A stretch of DNA of 64,000 nt from Sphingobacterium spiritivorum (GCF_016725325.1 NZ_CP068083.1:2976001-3040000), one strand, 5' to 3'. Positions 51,203-61,741 are shown, counted from the stretch's first letter. Program-made: numbers and translations. Notes: generated by a model not told the origin, from the sequence alone.

Positions 51203-53083
51203 ATGAATGATATAACTAATGAGGTAAGGGCTTTGGTTCAATATTTTTTGTTTTGGCTCCTTATCACTTTTGTAGATCGCCTGTTATTTATCTGCTCTTT
51301 TTTTGAGAAGATAGGCTTTAATCATTTCGCTGATATTTTCAGAATTTACTATAACGGACTTTCATTAGATCTTTCTGCAGTATCTTATATTGTAGCGCTT
51401 CCGTTTTTGTTCTATAGCATACTTTCGTTTTTTCCTAAAGTGCGCTTTTCGAGAAGGTGGATAGATATTTACACGGTAAGTGTATTGACGGTTTACGCGG
51501 TAGTAACCTTTATCAATATTAATATTTACAGAGAGTGGGGAGATAAGATTTCACGGAGAGCTATTGATGCCTTCTGGGCATCTCCGTCAGGAGCAGTTGC
51601 TTCTGCTGAATCTACTCCTATTTTTGTCCCTATTCTGGGGATGATTGTTTTCATTTTTGTAGGATGGAAATTGTATCGCTGGATGCTGGGTAAGGTGCAT
51701 TACTTTAACCTGAAGAAAGTACTGCCTAATTTGTTGAAATTTGCCGTTTGTATTTTTATCCTGTTTACGTTTATCCGTGGTGGATACGGACGAGCTACTT
51801 TAAATCCGAGTAAGGCTTATTTTTCGGAAACAACATTTTATAATCATGCTGCAGTCAATACGCAATGGGCGCTTTTGCGGGATTATTTCAAAAGGAGTAC
51901 TAAACTGCAGAATCCGTATAACTTCTATCCGGATAAGACTTCTTTGGCTGAAACCTTGAAACCTGCTTTTACTGCAAATCCGGATTCTACTGTGGAAATA
52001 CTGACCAATAAGAGACCCAATGTGGTGCTTATTCTTTTGGAAGGCTATGTTGGTGATCTGGTTGCTTCTATGGGGGGCGAAAAGGGTATTTCTCCGAATT
52101 TCGAAAAACTTATCCACGAAGGTGTATTCTTTGATCACATCTATTCAGCTTCAGATCGGTCCGATAAGGGTATGGTGGGTACGCTGAGTGCTTTTCCGGC
52201 TCAGGGACCTGAAAGCATTATTAAGTATATTGATAAACATGAGAATATGCCGGCTATAGGTCAGGAGCTGGATTCTGCAGGTTATCATACTTCTTTCTAT
52301 CACGGTGGTCAGAGTGAGTTTTATAATTTTAAATCTTATATGTATATGCATGGCATTGCTAAGATTGTAGATAATGCCAATTTTGATAATCATGTTGACC
52401 GTGCGTCCTGGGGAGCGTATGATCATGAGGTGTTCAAACGGATGCTGTCAGATTTTGATAAGGAAAAGAGACCTTTCTTTTCAACGATCTTTACACTGAT
52501 CAATCATGAACCGTTTGAACTGAAGAATGGTTATAAGTTTGGCAATAAGACTAATGCAGATAAATTCAGAAGCACGGCATACTACACAGATTCGGTGATG
52601 TACGATTTTATTACCAAGGCTAAACAAAAAGAGTGGTACAAGAACACACTTTTTGTGGTGATCGCAGATCACGGACACCGTTTGCCGTCGGAGAAATGGG
52701 ATTTGTCGCATCCTAACCGTTTTCATATCCCATTATTATTTTTTGGAGATGTTATAAAACCAGAATACAGAGGTAAAGTTTACTCCCGTATTGGTAATCA
52801 GACTGATCTTGTGGCGACTTTATTGCAGCAGATGGGGATATCTTCTCACCGCTATCACTGGAGCAGGGATTTATTTAATAAGACTACGCCGCAGATTGCG
52901 TTTTATAATTCTAAGGATGCCTTTGGGGTAATCGCTCCTGAGCAGGCCTTAAGTTTTGACAACATCGGTAAAATCATCAATTACAATCAAAACAGAGCTT
53001 ATCCTGTTGCCAAAAATGATAGTTTATTAAATATAGCTAAAGCGTACTACCAAAAGGTATACGATGAATTTTTGAAGTATTAG
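51203..53083 (+). CDS. LtaS-like sulfatase-fold membrane enzyme (copy 1)
   Basis: A 626-residue membrane enzyme. Five hydrophobic segments in the first ~200 residues (for example YFLFWLLITFVDRLLFICSF and VPILGMIVFIFVGWKLYRW) are followed by an extracytoplasmic alkaline-phosphatase/sulfatase domain. Its N-terminal metal strand is RPNVVLILLEGYVGD, the nucleophile region is ASDRSDKGMVGTLSAFPAQG, and the C-terminal metal ligands are in VVIADHGHRLP. Gram-positive LtaS uses threonine as nucleophile; here the aligned residue appears to be serine. Bacteroidota have no lipoteichoic acid, so a phosphoglycerol or phosphoethanolamine transferase acting on lipid or glycan is more likely. I use ATG 51203, since the TTG at 51173 is upstream of a better start. 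Confidence 0.82.
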   Translation: MNDITNEVRALVQYFLFWLLITFVDRLLFICSFFEKIGFNHFADIFRIYYNGLSLDLSAVSYIVALPFLFYSILSFFPKVRFSRRWIDIYTVSVLTVYAVVTFININIYREWGDKISRRAIDAFWASPSGAVASAESTPIFVPILGMIVFIFVGWKLYRWMLGKVHYFNLKKVLPNLLKFAVCIFILFTFIRGGYGRATLNPSKAYFSETTFYNHAAVNTQWALLRDYFKRSTKLQNPYNFYPDKTSLAETLKPAFTANPDSTVEILTNKRPNVVLILLEGYVGDLVASMGGEKGISPNFEKLIHEGVFFDHIYSASDRSDKGMVGTLSAFPAQGPESIIKYIDKHENMPAIGQELDSAGYHTSFYHGGQSEFYNFKSYMYMHGIAKIVDNANFDNHVDRASWGAYDHEVFKRMLSDFDKEKRPFFSTIFTLINHEPFELKNGYKFGNKTNADKFRSTAYYTDSVMYDFITKAKQKEWYKNTLFVVIADHGHRLPSEKWDLSHPNRFHIPLLFFGDVIKPEYRGKVYSRIGNQTDLVATLLQQMGISSHRYHWSRDLFNKTTPQIAFYNSKDAFGVIAPEQALSFDNIGKIINYNQNRAYPVAKNDSLLNIAKAYYQKVYDEFLKY

Positions 53084-53085
53084 GT

Positions 53086-55023
53086 ATGAAAGTATTGACA
53101 TTAAAGCATCCTGTGGCTCCTTTTATAGCTATAGCGTTTCGTTTTTTACTGCTTTTATTTATTTATGCATTATTGCGGATTGGTTTTTACTGGCTTAACA
53201 TTGGTTTGTTCCCTAATGTAAGTGCTGGGGAACTTTTTATCATGATGAAAGGCGGTGTCAAGTTTGATGTTGCTGCTTTGCTTTATCTCAATATCCTTTA
53301 TATTTTACTCTATATAATTCCTGTTCCTTTTAAATACAACAACACATATCAGCGGATAGCGAAGTGGATATTTGTCATTACAAACAGTATAGGTATAGCG
53401 CTTAACCTGATCGATTATGCCTATTATCCTTTTACATTAAAGAGGACTACAGGGACTGTAATTGATCAGTTTGCCAATGAAAGTAATCTGCTGAAACTTA
53501 CCTTTGATTTTTTGCTGGGCTACTGGTATCTGGTTTTATTATTTGCCGGATTGGTTTATCTTTTGGCAAAGACATATGATCTTATCAAGGTTGTAAAGCC
53601 TAATGTGTTCAGTTGGAAAACAGCAGGTATTCATCTTATACTGATGTTGTTTTATGTCTTTCTGTTTATTGGAGGAGTACGTGGGGGCTGGGCGCATAGT
53701 ACACGGCCTATTACCCTGAGTAATGCCGGCGATTATGTCAAAGTGCCGGAGGAGATGAATATTGTGCTGAATACGCCTTTTTCTATATTGAAAACACTTA
53801 AGGCCGTCAATCTGAAGCCTGTTCATTACTTTGAAGAGGAGGAACTGGAGAAGGTTTACCCAACTATTCATCAGCCCGTGGATACGGCTTCATTCCGTAA
53901 ACTTAATGTGGTATTTCTGATTTTGGAGAGTTATGCAAAGGAACATATTGGTGCCTTGAATAAAGATATTCAGAATGGGCAGTACAAGGGATATACACCT
54001 TTCCTGGACTCTCTGATCGGACAGGCTTACACATTTGATCATTCTTATGCAAACGGGCGCAAATCTATAGATGCTTTACCTTCTGTGATTACAGGTATTC
54101 CTTCTGTAGGAGAGCCTTTCGTACTCTCTATCTACTCTGGTAATGAAACCACAAGTATTGCAAAATTGCTGGGTGACAAGGGGTATGAAACTGCATTTTT
54201 TCATGGTGCTCCTAATGGAAGTATGGGTTTTTCAGCCTATACCAGACTGGCAGGAATCAAAAATTATTTCGGTAAGAACGAATATAATAATGATTCTGAT
54301 TTTGACGGTATATGGGGGATTTGGGATGAGCCGTTCATGCAGTTTATGGCTAATAAGATCAATACATTCAAACAGCCTTTTTTTGCCAGTTTCTTTTCTT
54401 TGTCCTCCCATCATCCTTTTAAGGTGCCGGAGAAATATAAAGGTGTTTTTCCGAAAGGACCGTTAGAAGTACAGGAGCCTGTAGGATATACAGATCATGC
54501 CTTGAAAGAGTTTTTTGCTACAGCTTCAAAGATGCCGTGGTATAAAAATACGGTATTTGTAATCTGTGCGGATCATGCTACCGTAAGCTATCTTCCGGAA
54601 TACAAAACACTGCCCAATGCATATGCGATTCCGATTATATTCTATTATCCCGGAGGAGATCTCAAAGGCAGGTCTTCAAAGTTGATTCAGCAAACGGATA
54701 TTATGCCAACAGTACTCAGTTACCTTCATTATGATAAACCTTATTTTTCATTTGGTTTTAACGGGTTTGATGAACAACAGCATGACAACTTTGTTGTAAA
54801 TAATAACTCGGGATCTTTTAATTTCTATTACAAGGATTATTTTATGACCTATGATGGCAAAGGCCCGCTTACATTATTTAATCTGAAAGAGGACCGGTTT
54901 ATGAAAACTGATTTGCTGAAGCAACATCCTGCTGTTCTGGATACGATGGAAACCAAAATGAAAGCCTTTATTCAGCAGTACAACAATCGTATGATCGGGA
55001 ATAAGCTGACATATAAAAAGTAG
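53086..55023 (+). CDS. LtaS-like sulfatase-fold membrane enzyme (copy 2)
   Basis: A 645-residue paralogue of the preceding gene, starting two bases after its stop. The first ~200 residues hold about five membrane segments (AIAFRFLLLLFIYALLRIGF first). The outer domain opens KLNVVFLILESYAKEHIG, has the candidate nucleophile in YANGRKSIDALPSVITGIPS, and carries metal ligands in VFVICADHATVSYLP. The two copies are diverged but keep the same plan. Two adjacent paralogues suggest different acceptors or successive additions on one product, by inference. It converges with the beta-barrel gene 24 bases away. Confidence 0.82.
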   Translation: MKVLTLKHPVAPFIAIAFRFLLLLFIYALLRIGFYWLNIGLFPNVSAGELFIMMKGGVKFDVAALLYLNILYILLYIIPVPFKYNNTYQRIAKWIFVITNSIGIALNLIDYAYYPFTLKRTTGTVIDQFANESNLLKLTFDFLLGYWYLVLLFAGLVYLLAKTYDLIKVVKPNVFSWKTAGIHLILMLFYVFLFIGGVRGGWAHSTRPITLSNAGDYVKVPEEMNIVLNTPFSILKTLKAVNLKPVHYFEEEELEKVYPTIHQPVDTASFRKLNVVFLILESYAKEHIGALNKDIQNGQYKGYTPFLDSLIGQAYTFDHSYANGRKSIDALPSVITGIPSVGEPFVLSIYSGNETTSIAKLLGDKGYETAFFHGAPNGSMGFSAYTRLAGIKNYFGKNEYNNDSDFDGIWGIWDEPFMQFMANKINTFKQPFFASFFSLSSHHPFKVPEKYKGVFPKGPLEVQEPVGYTDHALKEFFATASKMPWYKNTVFVICADHATVSYLPEYKTLPNAYAIPIIFYYPGGDLKGRSSKLIQQTDIMPTVLSYLHYDKPYFSFGFNGFDEQQHDNFVVNNNSGSFNFYYKDYFMTYDGKGPLTLFNLKEDRFMKTDLLKQHPAVLDTMETKMKAFIQQYNNRMIGNKLTYKK

Positions 55024-55047
55024 TAGGATCGGCATTATTAATCCTTA

Positions 55048-56046
55048 TTACAGTATTGCTCTGTTTAAAAGATAACGTAGAGTAAACATTTGCTGATTTT
55101 CTATATGCCCGGGCGTAAAATGTAAAGCCAGTTTGAGTGTTCCCTGAATATTGGTGGAATGAAAAGGAGTCCAGCCAACATCAAGCCGGTCATATGTACT
55201 GTATCTGTAATGACTGTCCGCATAAGGTGTATTTTGACTGTCTCCTTTATAGAAGGTGTTCTCTAATGAAAATCTCTTGTACGCCATGTAAATAGTGGAT
55301 GTAAAGCCTTTCTGAAATCTGAATTCATATTTGGATCTTACCCGGTCTATTCCGACAAGTATTCCGGCATCTATAGTAAGGGAGTCCAGCGGGGTGTGAT
55401 TACTCAGATCGCTTCCCAGTTTAAATATACCTACCCCATTATCCTGAATATGCTCTTCTATATTGCCGTTTGCAGAAAGAGCATTATGCCATAGAATGAG
55501 ATCATCCGAAAAATAAAAATCACTAACTCTTACCTTTCCGTTCATTCCGACCAGAAAACGTTCCCTGTATTTATCAGATTGTTTGCTGGTCCAGTCTATA
55601 AATAGTCTTTGCTGAAAATGATCGTTTCTGTATGCGAGCATCATCCCTTCAATATTGGGTCTGAAGTAGATAAGAGTGTCATTGAGAATAGCACGTGGTG
55701 TATTCTTCATCAGATCATAACGTGGAATATGTCCTATGGAGAAATCAAAATTTTCATTTCTGTAATTGTAATAAATGATGGGTCTTACCATAGGGTTGTT
55801 ATGCTCTTTCTCTCCGAATTCCTGAGCGACATGTACTCCTCCATGTACGGTATGGTTGTCTCCCAGCCTGAAGTAAAGTTCAGGAGATATACGGGTTCCG
55901 AATATGGTTTTAGGCTCGGTGTACGGGATTTTAAATTCTCTGTTGTCAGCGTAGCCGAGAAAGTCTATCTGAAAACCGAGATCCTGGCCATAAGAATTTA
56001 AATAAAACAGTAATATAGGGAGTAACGTGATGAATCTTCTAACCAT
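55048..56046 (-). CDS. Predicted outer-membrane beta-barrel protein
   Basis: A 332-residue protein with a signal peptide (RRFITLLPILLFYLNSYG). The mature part is built of short alternating strands (LGFQIDFLGYADNREFKIPY, HTVHGGVHVAQEFG, NFDFSIGHIPRYDLM, IYMAYKRFSLENTFYKGD). It ends LALHFTPGHIENQQMFTLRY, in the style of a porin-like barrel. No transporter family is recognised with confidence. It is transcribed alone from the far side of the sucA-sucB terminator. A role in uptake or surface structure is possible. Confidence 0.65.
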   Translation of the reverse strand: MVRRFITLLPILLFYLNSYGQDLGFQIDFLGYADNREFKIPYTEPKTIFGTRISPELYFRLGDNHTVHGGVHVAQEFGEKEHNNPMVRPIIYYNYRNENFDFSIGHIPRYDLMKNTPRAILNDTLIYFRPNIEGMMLAYRNDHFQQRLFIDWTSKQSDKYRERFLVGMNGKVRVSDFYFSDDLILWHNALSANGNIEEHIQDNGVGIFKLGSDLSNHTPLDSLTIDAGILVGIDRVRSKYEFRFQKGFTSTIYMAYKRFSLENTFYKGDSQNTPYADSHYRYSTYDRLDVGWTPFHSTNIQGTLKLALHFTPGHIENQQMFTLRYLLNRAIL

Positions 56047-56085
56047 TAGTACAGAGATTTGGGCAAATAAGATACGAGGAAACAG

Positions 56086-56116
56086 AAACAGGCTATAGTG
56101 TTAGTATAGCCTGTTT
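56086..56116 (-). terminator. Terminator of the sucA-sucB operon
   Basis: AAACAGGCTATA (56086-56097) and TATAGCCTGTTT (56105-56116) form twelve perfect pairs with a seven-base loop, 32 bases beyond the sucB stop on the minus strand. Confidence 0.85.
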
Positions 56117-56148
56117 GTTGTATTGTTTTTGAAATATAACTAAAAGAA

Positions 56149-57399
56149 CTATACTTCTAATAGTAATCTTGCTGGGTCTTCCAGTAATTGTTTTACACGT
56201 ACCAGGAAGCTAACAGACTCACGTCCGTCAATAATACGGTGATCATACGATAATGCAATATACATCATCGGACGGATCACAACCTGACCGTTTTCCGCAA
56301 CAGGGCGTTGGATGATATTGTGCATTCCCAGAATTGCAGACTGAGGAGCATTGATGATAGGAGTAGACATCATAGATCCGAATACACCACCATTTGTAAT
56401 GGTAAATGTACCACCTGTCATTTCTTCAATAGTCAACTTGTTGTCGCGGGCTTTACCTGCTAGTTCTCCGATTTTTTTCTCGATTTCATGTAGTGAAAGA
56501 GATTCCGCATTACGGATGATCGGTACTACTAATCCTTTTGGTGCGGATACAGCTATAGAGATATCTGCAAAGTCAGAGTATACCAATTCGTTTTCTTCAA
56601 TACGGGCATTGACTGCTGGCCACTCTTTTAGCGCTGTTGTAACTGCTTTTGTGAAGAATGACATGAATCCAAGTCCAACACCGTGTTTTTCTTTGAATGT
56701 ATCTTTGTATTTAGCACGAAGATCCATGATCGGCTGCATGTTAACTTCATTGAATGTCGTTAACATAGCTGTCTCGTTTTTCACTGCTACCAGACGTTTA
56801 GCAATGGTTTTACGTAGAGAAGTCATTTTCTCACGACGTTCGTTGCGTGCACCGGCAACTGCAGGAGCTGGTGTAGCAGTAGGAGCTGAAGTTGCTGGTT
56901 GAGCTGCTGCAGGTTTAGCACCCGCCTGCGCTTTTTCAGCATCTTCTTTTGTGATACGTCCATCTTTTCCTGTACCTTTTACAGCGGCAGGATCGATTCC
57001 TTTTTCTCTTAATATTTTAGCAGCAGCAGGAGATGCTGTACCTGCAGCATATGAATTTTGATCTTCATCGTCTGCAGCCGCTGGCGCAGGTGTAGATGCA
57101 GCAGGTTGTGCAGCAGCCTTGGTTTCTTCTGCTTTAGGGGCAGCACCACCACCGGCAGGAGCAGATCCTTCCTCGATTGTACATACTACAGCACCAATTT
57201 CTAAAGTATCTCCTTCTTGTGCAATAATTTTCAAGATACCGGCTTTTTCTGCAGGTAATTCGAATGTTGCTTTATCAGATTCCAATTCGGCGATGTTTTC
57301 ATCCATTTCTACATAATCGCCATCTTGTTTCAACCATTGTGCTAAGGTTACTTCCGTAATCGATTCACCTACGGCTGGTACTTTGATTTCTAAGCTCAT
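56149..57399 (-). CDS. sucB: 2-oxoglutarate dehydrogenase E2, dihydrolipoamide succinyltransferase
   Basis: Transfers the succinyl group to CoA in the TCA-cycle 2-oxoglutarate dehydrogenase complex. The 416-residue product has one lipoyl domain with lipoyl Lys43 ([13 protein letters not shown]), a long Ala/Pro linker and a peripheral subunit-binding domain ([31 protein letters not shown]). The catalytic domain ends with the active-site [11 protein letters not shown] (His387, Asp391). The start is taken at 57399 ([13 protein letters not shown]), the canonical lipoyl start, and not at the ATG seven codons upstream. It follows sucA by 55 bases. Confidence 0.96.
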   Translation of the reverse strand: MSLEIKVPAVGESITEVTLAQWLKQDGDYVEMDENIAELESDKATFELPAEKAGILKIIAQEGDTLEIGAVVCTIEEGSAPAGGGAAPKAEETKAAAQPAASTPAPAAADDEDQNSYAAGTASPAAAKILREKGIDPAAVKGTGKDGRITKEDAEKAQAGAKPAAAQPATSAPTATPAPAVAGARNERREKMTSLRKTIAKRLVAVKNETAMLTTFNEVNMQPIMDLRAKYKDTFKEKHGVGLGFMSFFTKAVTTALKEWPAVNARIEENELVYSDFADISIAVSAPKGLVVPIIRNAESLSLHEIEKKIGELAGKARDNKLTIEEMTGGTFTITNGGVFGSMMSTPIINAPQSAILGMHNIIQRPVAENGQVVIRPMMYIALSYDHRIIDGRESVSFLVRVKQLLEDPARLLLEV

Positions 57400-57454
57400 A
57401 TAATCTCTTTTTGTGAACAACAGCTGATGGTAAGACCAGCTGCAGTTTTATGTT

Positions 57455-60199
57455 TTATTTTTTTAATTCGAATGCTTTATTAATAATGGAAGCTTGTTGG
57501 GCAGCGTGTTGTTTCATATACCCTGTTGCTGTACTTCCGCTCTCTTCTCTTGCGATAACAGTCAGGTTCAGATCTGAACCATTGAATTTACGCAAATAGA
57601 ATGGCCATGCTCCCATATTCTCGTTTTCTTCCTGTACCCAGATAAATTCTGCTTTTGCATATTTCTTACGCAATGCAGCGATCTGATCGAAGGCTACAGG
57701 GAAGAGTTGTTCTACTCTAACAATCGCTACGTCATTTCGTTTGTCTGCCTCTTGTTTTTCCAATAATTCGTAGTAGATTTTACCTGAACAAAGGATAACA
57801 CGTTTTACAGATTTCGCTGTTACATTCGGATCGTCAATTATTTCCTGAAAAGCTTTCTCCGTAAAATCTTCTAATGTTGACACCGCTTTCGGATGACGAA
57901 GCAGACTTTTAGGGGTAGCTTCTACCAATGGTTTGCGGAAGTCTCTGTGCAACTGACGACGCAACAGATGGAAGTAGTTGGCAGGAGTTGTACAGTTAGC
58001 CACGATGATATTGTTATTGGCACACAGCTCCAGGTAACGCTCTATACGTGCTGAAGAGTGTTCAGGGCCCTGTCCTTCATAACCGTGAGGCAATAACATA
58101 ATAAGACCGTTAGAGCGTCTCCATTTTGTCTCTGCACTGGAAATATACTGGTCAAAGATAATCTGAGCACCATTTGCAAAGTCACCAAACTGTGCTTCCC
58201 AGATAGTCAGTGAATGTGGGTTGACGGAAGCATACCCGTACTCAAAACCTAAGACGCCATATTCTGAAAGGTGCGAATTGTAGATGTTGAATTTATCTCC
58301 GCCTTCAATATTGGCCAAAGGCACATATTTTTCTTCTGAATCTTCCAGTGTCACTACCGCATGACGGTGTGAGAATGTACCACGTTGTACGTCCTGACCC
58401 GAAATACGAACACGGTTTCCTTCATTAAGAAGAGTTGCATAGGCCATCAGTTCGCCCATTGCCCAATCATAATTGTTGTTTTCAATCATTTTCAGACGAT
58501 CTTCAAACACTTTAGTGATCTTGCGGAAGAATTTTTTATCCGATGGAAGTGTACTGATTTGTTTGGCTAGCTCCAGGAATTTCTTCTTGTCTACTTTTGT
58601 ATTTGCAACTTTGAAGATGTCATTGGCTTTTGCCTGACGAAGTCCTTTCCATGCTCCTGAGAACATTGGTGTTTCGTCATTTAATTTTTGAGATCCCTTA
58701 GCTTCATCCAGACGACTCTGTAACAGGCTGCGGAATTCTTTTTCCATTTCTTTTGCCAGATTGGCGTCAACACTGCCCTGATCTAATAATTTTTGCGCAT
58801 AGATTTCACGCGGATTAGCGTGTTTTTCTATTGCTTTGTAAAGCAGGGGTTGTGTAAATTTAGGCTCATCAGCTTCGTTGTGACCGAATCTTCTGTAGCA
58901 CAACAGATCTATAAATACATCTGTTTTATATTTTTGGCGATACTCTACTGCCAGGTTGATAGCGTATACTAATGCTTCTACATCATCTCCGTTCACATGG
59001 AAAACAGGAGATAAGGTTACTTTAGCAATATCTGTACAGTATGTCGATGAACGTGCATCTTTAAAGTTGGTGGTAAAACCTACCTGATTGTTAATGACAA
59101 TATGAATCGTTCCTCCGGTTTTGTAACCATCCAGTTTAGACATCTGGATGACTTCGTATACGATACCTTGTCCCGCTACAGCTGCATCTCCATGAATCAT
59201 AATCGGAGCGATCTTAGATGAATCACCTTCATATTTCATGTCGATCTTAGAGCGTACCATACCTTCGATGATCGCATCTACTGTTTCTAAGTGAGAAGGA
59301 TTAGGAGCAAGACTTAAGTGTACAGATTTACCATCATCAGTTTTTACATCTGAGGAGAATCCCAGGTGATATTTTACGTCACCTCCGAAGTGGATTTCAG
59401 GATCTTCTTCCAGCATCTTACCTTCGAATTCAGAGAAGATCGTTTTGTACGATTTACCCATGATATTGGCAAGTACATTCAGACGGCCACGGTGAGCCAT
59501 ACCCAATACAAATTCCTGTATTCCGATTTCAGAACCTTTTTCAATAATAGAATCCAGTGCCGGGATCAGACTTTCTGCTCCTTCAAGAGAAAAGCGTTTC
59601 TGACCCAAGAATTTGGTGCCCAGAAAGTTTTCAAAAATTACAGCTTCATTTAACTTTTTCAGGATACGTTTCTTCTTATCCAATGAGAAGTTTGGTGTGC
59701 TGCGTTCCACTTCCATTTTGTCCTGAAGAAATTTGATTTTCTCCGGGTTACGGATATAACGAAATTCCGCACCGATAGAGCGACAGTAGGTGTCTTCGAT
59801 CAGTTGGCGGATATCTCTGAGTTTGGCAGGTCCTAAACCTACTTCAACACCGGCATTGAATACGGTATCCATATCAGCCTCTGAGAGACCGAATGTTTCT
59901 AATTCTTTACCTGGAAAATATTTACGACGTTCACGGACAGGGTTAGTTTCGGTAAACAGGTGGCCACGATCTCTGTATCCGTTGATCATGTTCAATACAT
60001 TGATTTCTTTTAAGAAATGTTCTGGTGCAGCACCTGCTTCTCCTGAGATAGCACCTTTTTCTTCTGTCAATCCAAAATCAAATCCTTCAAAAAACTTTTG
60101 CCACCCGAAATCAACAGATTGCGGATCTTGTTTATAAGCTTGGTACAGACCGTCAATATAGCTTGAATCGGCGTTGCTCAAATATGTTAAATTGTCCAT
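57455..60199 (-). CDS. sucA: 2-oxoglutarate dehydrogenase E1
   Basis: Thiamine-diphosphate decarboxylase of the TCA cycle. The 914-residue product shows the expected landmarks: the opening LSNADSSYIDGLYQAYKQDP, the substrate/ThDP pocket LGMAHRGRLNVLANIMGKSY, and the ThDP-Mg region GDAAVAGQGIVYEVIQMSKL with VINNQVGFTTN. The C-terminal half has LPHGYEGQGPEHSSARIERY and the final KHAAQQASI-like tail. Length is normal. It is the first gene of the sucA-sucB operon; the E3 subunit gene is not here, as is common. A promoter-like box lies 27 bases upstream. Confidence 0.97.
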   Translation of the reverse strand: MDNLTYLSNADSSYIDGLYQAYKQDPQSVDFGWQKFFEGFDFGLTEEKGAISGEAGAAPEHFLKEINVLNMINGYRDRGHLFTETNPVRERRKYFPGKELETFGLSEADMDTVFNAGVEVGLGPAKLRDIRQLIEDTYCRSIGAEFRYIRNPEKIKFLQDKMEVERSTPNFSLDKKKRILKKLNEAVIFENFLGTKFLGQKRFSLEGAESLIPALDSIIEKGSEIGIQEFVLGMAHRGRLNVLANIMGKSYKTIFSEFEGKMLEEDPEIHFGGDVKYHLGFSSDVKTDDGKSVHLSLAPNPSHLETVDAIIEGMVRSKIDMKYEGDSSKIAPIMIHGDAAVAGQGIVYEVIQMSKLDGYKTGGTIHIVINNQVGFTTNFKDARSSTYCTDIAKVTLSPVFHVNGDDVEALVYAINLAVEYRQKYKTDVFIDLLCYRRFGHNEADEPKFTQPLLYKAIEKHANPREIYAQKLLDQGSVDANLAKEMEKEFRSLLQSRLDEAKGSQKLNDETPMFSGAWKGLRQAKANDIFKVANTKVDKKKFLELAKQISTLPSDKKFFRKITKVFEDRLKMIENNNYDWAMGELMAYATLLNEGNRVRISGQDVQRGTFSHRHAVVTLEDSEEKYVPLANIEGGDKFNIYNSHLSEYGVLGFEYGYASVNPHSLTIWEAQFGDFANGAQIIFDQYISSAETKWRRSNGLIMLLPHGYEGQGPEHSSARIERYLELCANNNIIVANCTTPANYFHLLRRQLHRDFRKPLVEATPKSLLRHPKAVSTLEDFTEKAFQEIIDDPNVTAKSVKRVILCSGKIYYELLEKQEADKRNDVAIVRVEQLFPVAFDQIAALRKKYAKAEFIWVQEENENMGAWPFYLRKFNGSDLNLTVIAREESGSTATGYMKQHAAQQASIINKAFELKK

Positions 60200-60225
60200 T
60201 TAGAAACGTAAAAGTATTATTTCGC

Positions 60226-60233
60226 CAAAGTTA
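60226..60233 (-). promoter_or_regulatory. -7-like box of sucA
   Basis: On the minus strand this reads TAACTTTG, matching TAnnTTTG, 27 bases before the sucA ATG at 60199. No TTTG at standard spacing. Confidence 0.4.
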
Positions 60234-60403
60234 GGAATTATAAAAGAGTTTTGGCTAATCATTTGTCAGAAAATAGTATGTTTTTAAAGTTCATAATGAG
60301 AGTATTGACCTTTTCAACGCATGTTTTGGAAAAACCGTATTGCTCAGGTCAAATACTTTTCAAATATGTCGGTTTTAGCTTTTAGAGCTGTTTGGTTATT
60401 TAT

Positions 60404-61681
60404 TTAAGCCACAATATTTTGATCGAAGAATGGTATTTCCAACCCGTTCGGATAACTATTCTTCATTTGTACTTCCCAGGATGCCGGAGTATTGTTTTTA
60501 ATACTTGTTCCCACGCCTGCATAATGCGCCCAATATCCGTATGTAGTAGCAGGAGCATAGTCTATCAGCATATCTTCAAAATAGGAAGCGCCTTTTCTCC
60601 AGTCTCCCTGATATTCCTGAACAAAAAACAGGCTTACTATTTTTTTAAGGTCTGAGGGCAGATTTCCAGTTTGAGACAGGAATTGCATAGCCTTATCGAT
60701 AAATTCATAGCCTGTCTGTCCGGATTGCCACTTTTTCAGATCTTCCGGATTGGTATCGGCATTTGAATATTCGTTCTTGCCTGTCCCGTTTTTCTTAAAG
60801 AACACATTTGGGTATTTTTTAAGCATAAAACGGAAATAATCTCTCCATAGCAGCTGTGCAGTTAATTTTTCTGTCCTTTTTTTATTCAGAACAAGTTTGG
60901 CCTCTTTTATTTTATGATAAAGATAGATTGGTGATAATGCGCCGGCTGCAATGTATGGCGATAGCATCATATAGTCAAGCTGCTCATTGAATTGTCCCGA
61001 TAATACTTCTTCAACTTTCTTAAGGGCTTCATCTTCACCACCGCGCAGATGAATAGGGTTATTATTTGCAGCTTGTATTTCCTCGTCCGTATACCCAAGC
61101 TCTTCCAGCGTCGGTATAGTTGTTTTCTCCAGATGAGGATGTGTGACCATCAATTCCGGAGTAGGGAAGGGTTGTCTTACGGTGCTTTCTCTTTCTATTT
61201 TCTTTTTGAATACCATGAAATCATTCGGGATATCACGGATAGGAAAAGGAAGGTCTTCTTTGTGGTATAAGGTATGTCCGATAAAATGTTTTAGATTGAT
61301 TTTAAGTTTCCAGAGTGCAGTTTCTACGTTTTCAGAAATTATAGTTTCGCGTGATGCGACCTCTCTATGGTGAAAAACTTCATTGACTTCATATTTGGCA
61401 GCGAGTCTGGGGATGATTTCTTCAGGATAGCCGACAAAGCTCATTAAATCACAACCCATCGCAGCAAATTTTTCCTTCAACTCTCTTACAGAATCCAGAA
61501 TAAAGCGTGCTCTGTGAACCCCTGTCTTCCGATGACCACTTGATTTTTTGGAAAAATAACGGGGATCAAAGCAATAAACAGGAATAATAATAGGACTTTT
61601 ACTGACTGTTTCAAAAAGAATCTCATTGTCATGAAAACGAAGGTCGTTTCTAAACCAAATAAGAGTCACTTTACTTTCCAT
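60404..61681 (-). CDS. Cryptochrome DASH / photolyase-family flavoprotein
   Basis: A 425-residue blue-light FAD protein of the photolyase/cryptochrome family, close to the DASH type that repairs or senses damage in single-stranded DNA. The N-terminal antenna-fold opening TLIWFRNDLRFHDNEILFE is followed by the DASH-like QLLWRDYFRFMLKKYPNVFF. The FAD-binding segment QEYQGDWRKGASYFEDMLID and the C-terminal TYGYWAHYAGVGTSIKN are also present. A two-residue antenna cofactor pattern cannot be assigned by eye. It is monocistronic. Confidence 0.85.
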   Translation of the reverse strand: MESKVTLIWFRNDLRFHDNEILFETVSKSPIIIPVYCFDPRYFSKKSSGHRKTGVHRARFILDSVRELKEKFAAMGCDLMSFVGYPEEIIPRLAAKYEVNEVFHHREVASRETIISENVETALWKLKINLKHFIGHTLYHKEDLPFPIRDIPNDFMVFKKKIERESTVRQPFPTPELMVTHPHLEKTTIPTLEELGYTDEEIQAANNNPIHLRGGEDEALKKVEEVLSGQFNEQLDYMMLSPYIAAGALSPIYLYHKIKEAKLVLNKKRTEKLTAQLLWRDYFRFMLKKYPNVFFKKNGTGKNEYSNADTNPEDLKKWQSGQTGYEFIDKAMQFLSQTGNLPSDLKKIVSLFFVQEYQGDWRKGASYFEDMLIDYAPATTYGYWAHYAGVGTSIKNNTPASWEVQMKNSYPNGLEIPFFDQNIVA

Positions 61682-61733
61682 AAAACTTTTCTTAAACGCA
61701 TCAACTGTTATGTTGAATCTTTCTAAATAACTA

Positions 61734-61741
61734 CAAATATA
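61734..61741 (-). promoter_or_regulatory. -7-like box of the cryptochrome gene
   Basis: On the minus strand this reads TATATTTG, 53 bases before the ATG at 61681. No clear partner box. The other gap bases to 61938 show no gene. Confidence 0.35.
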
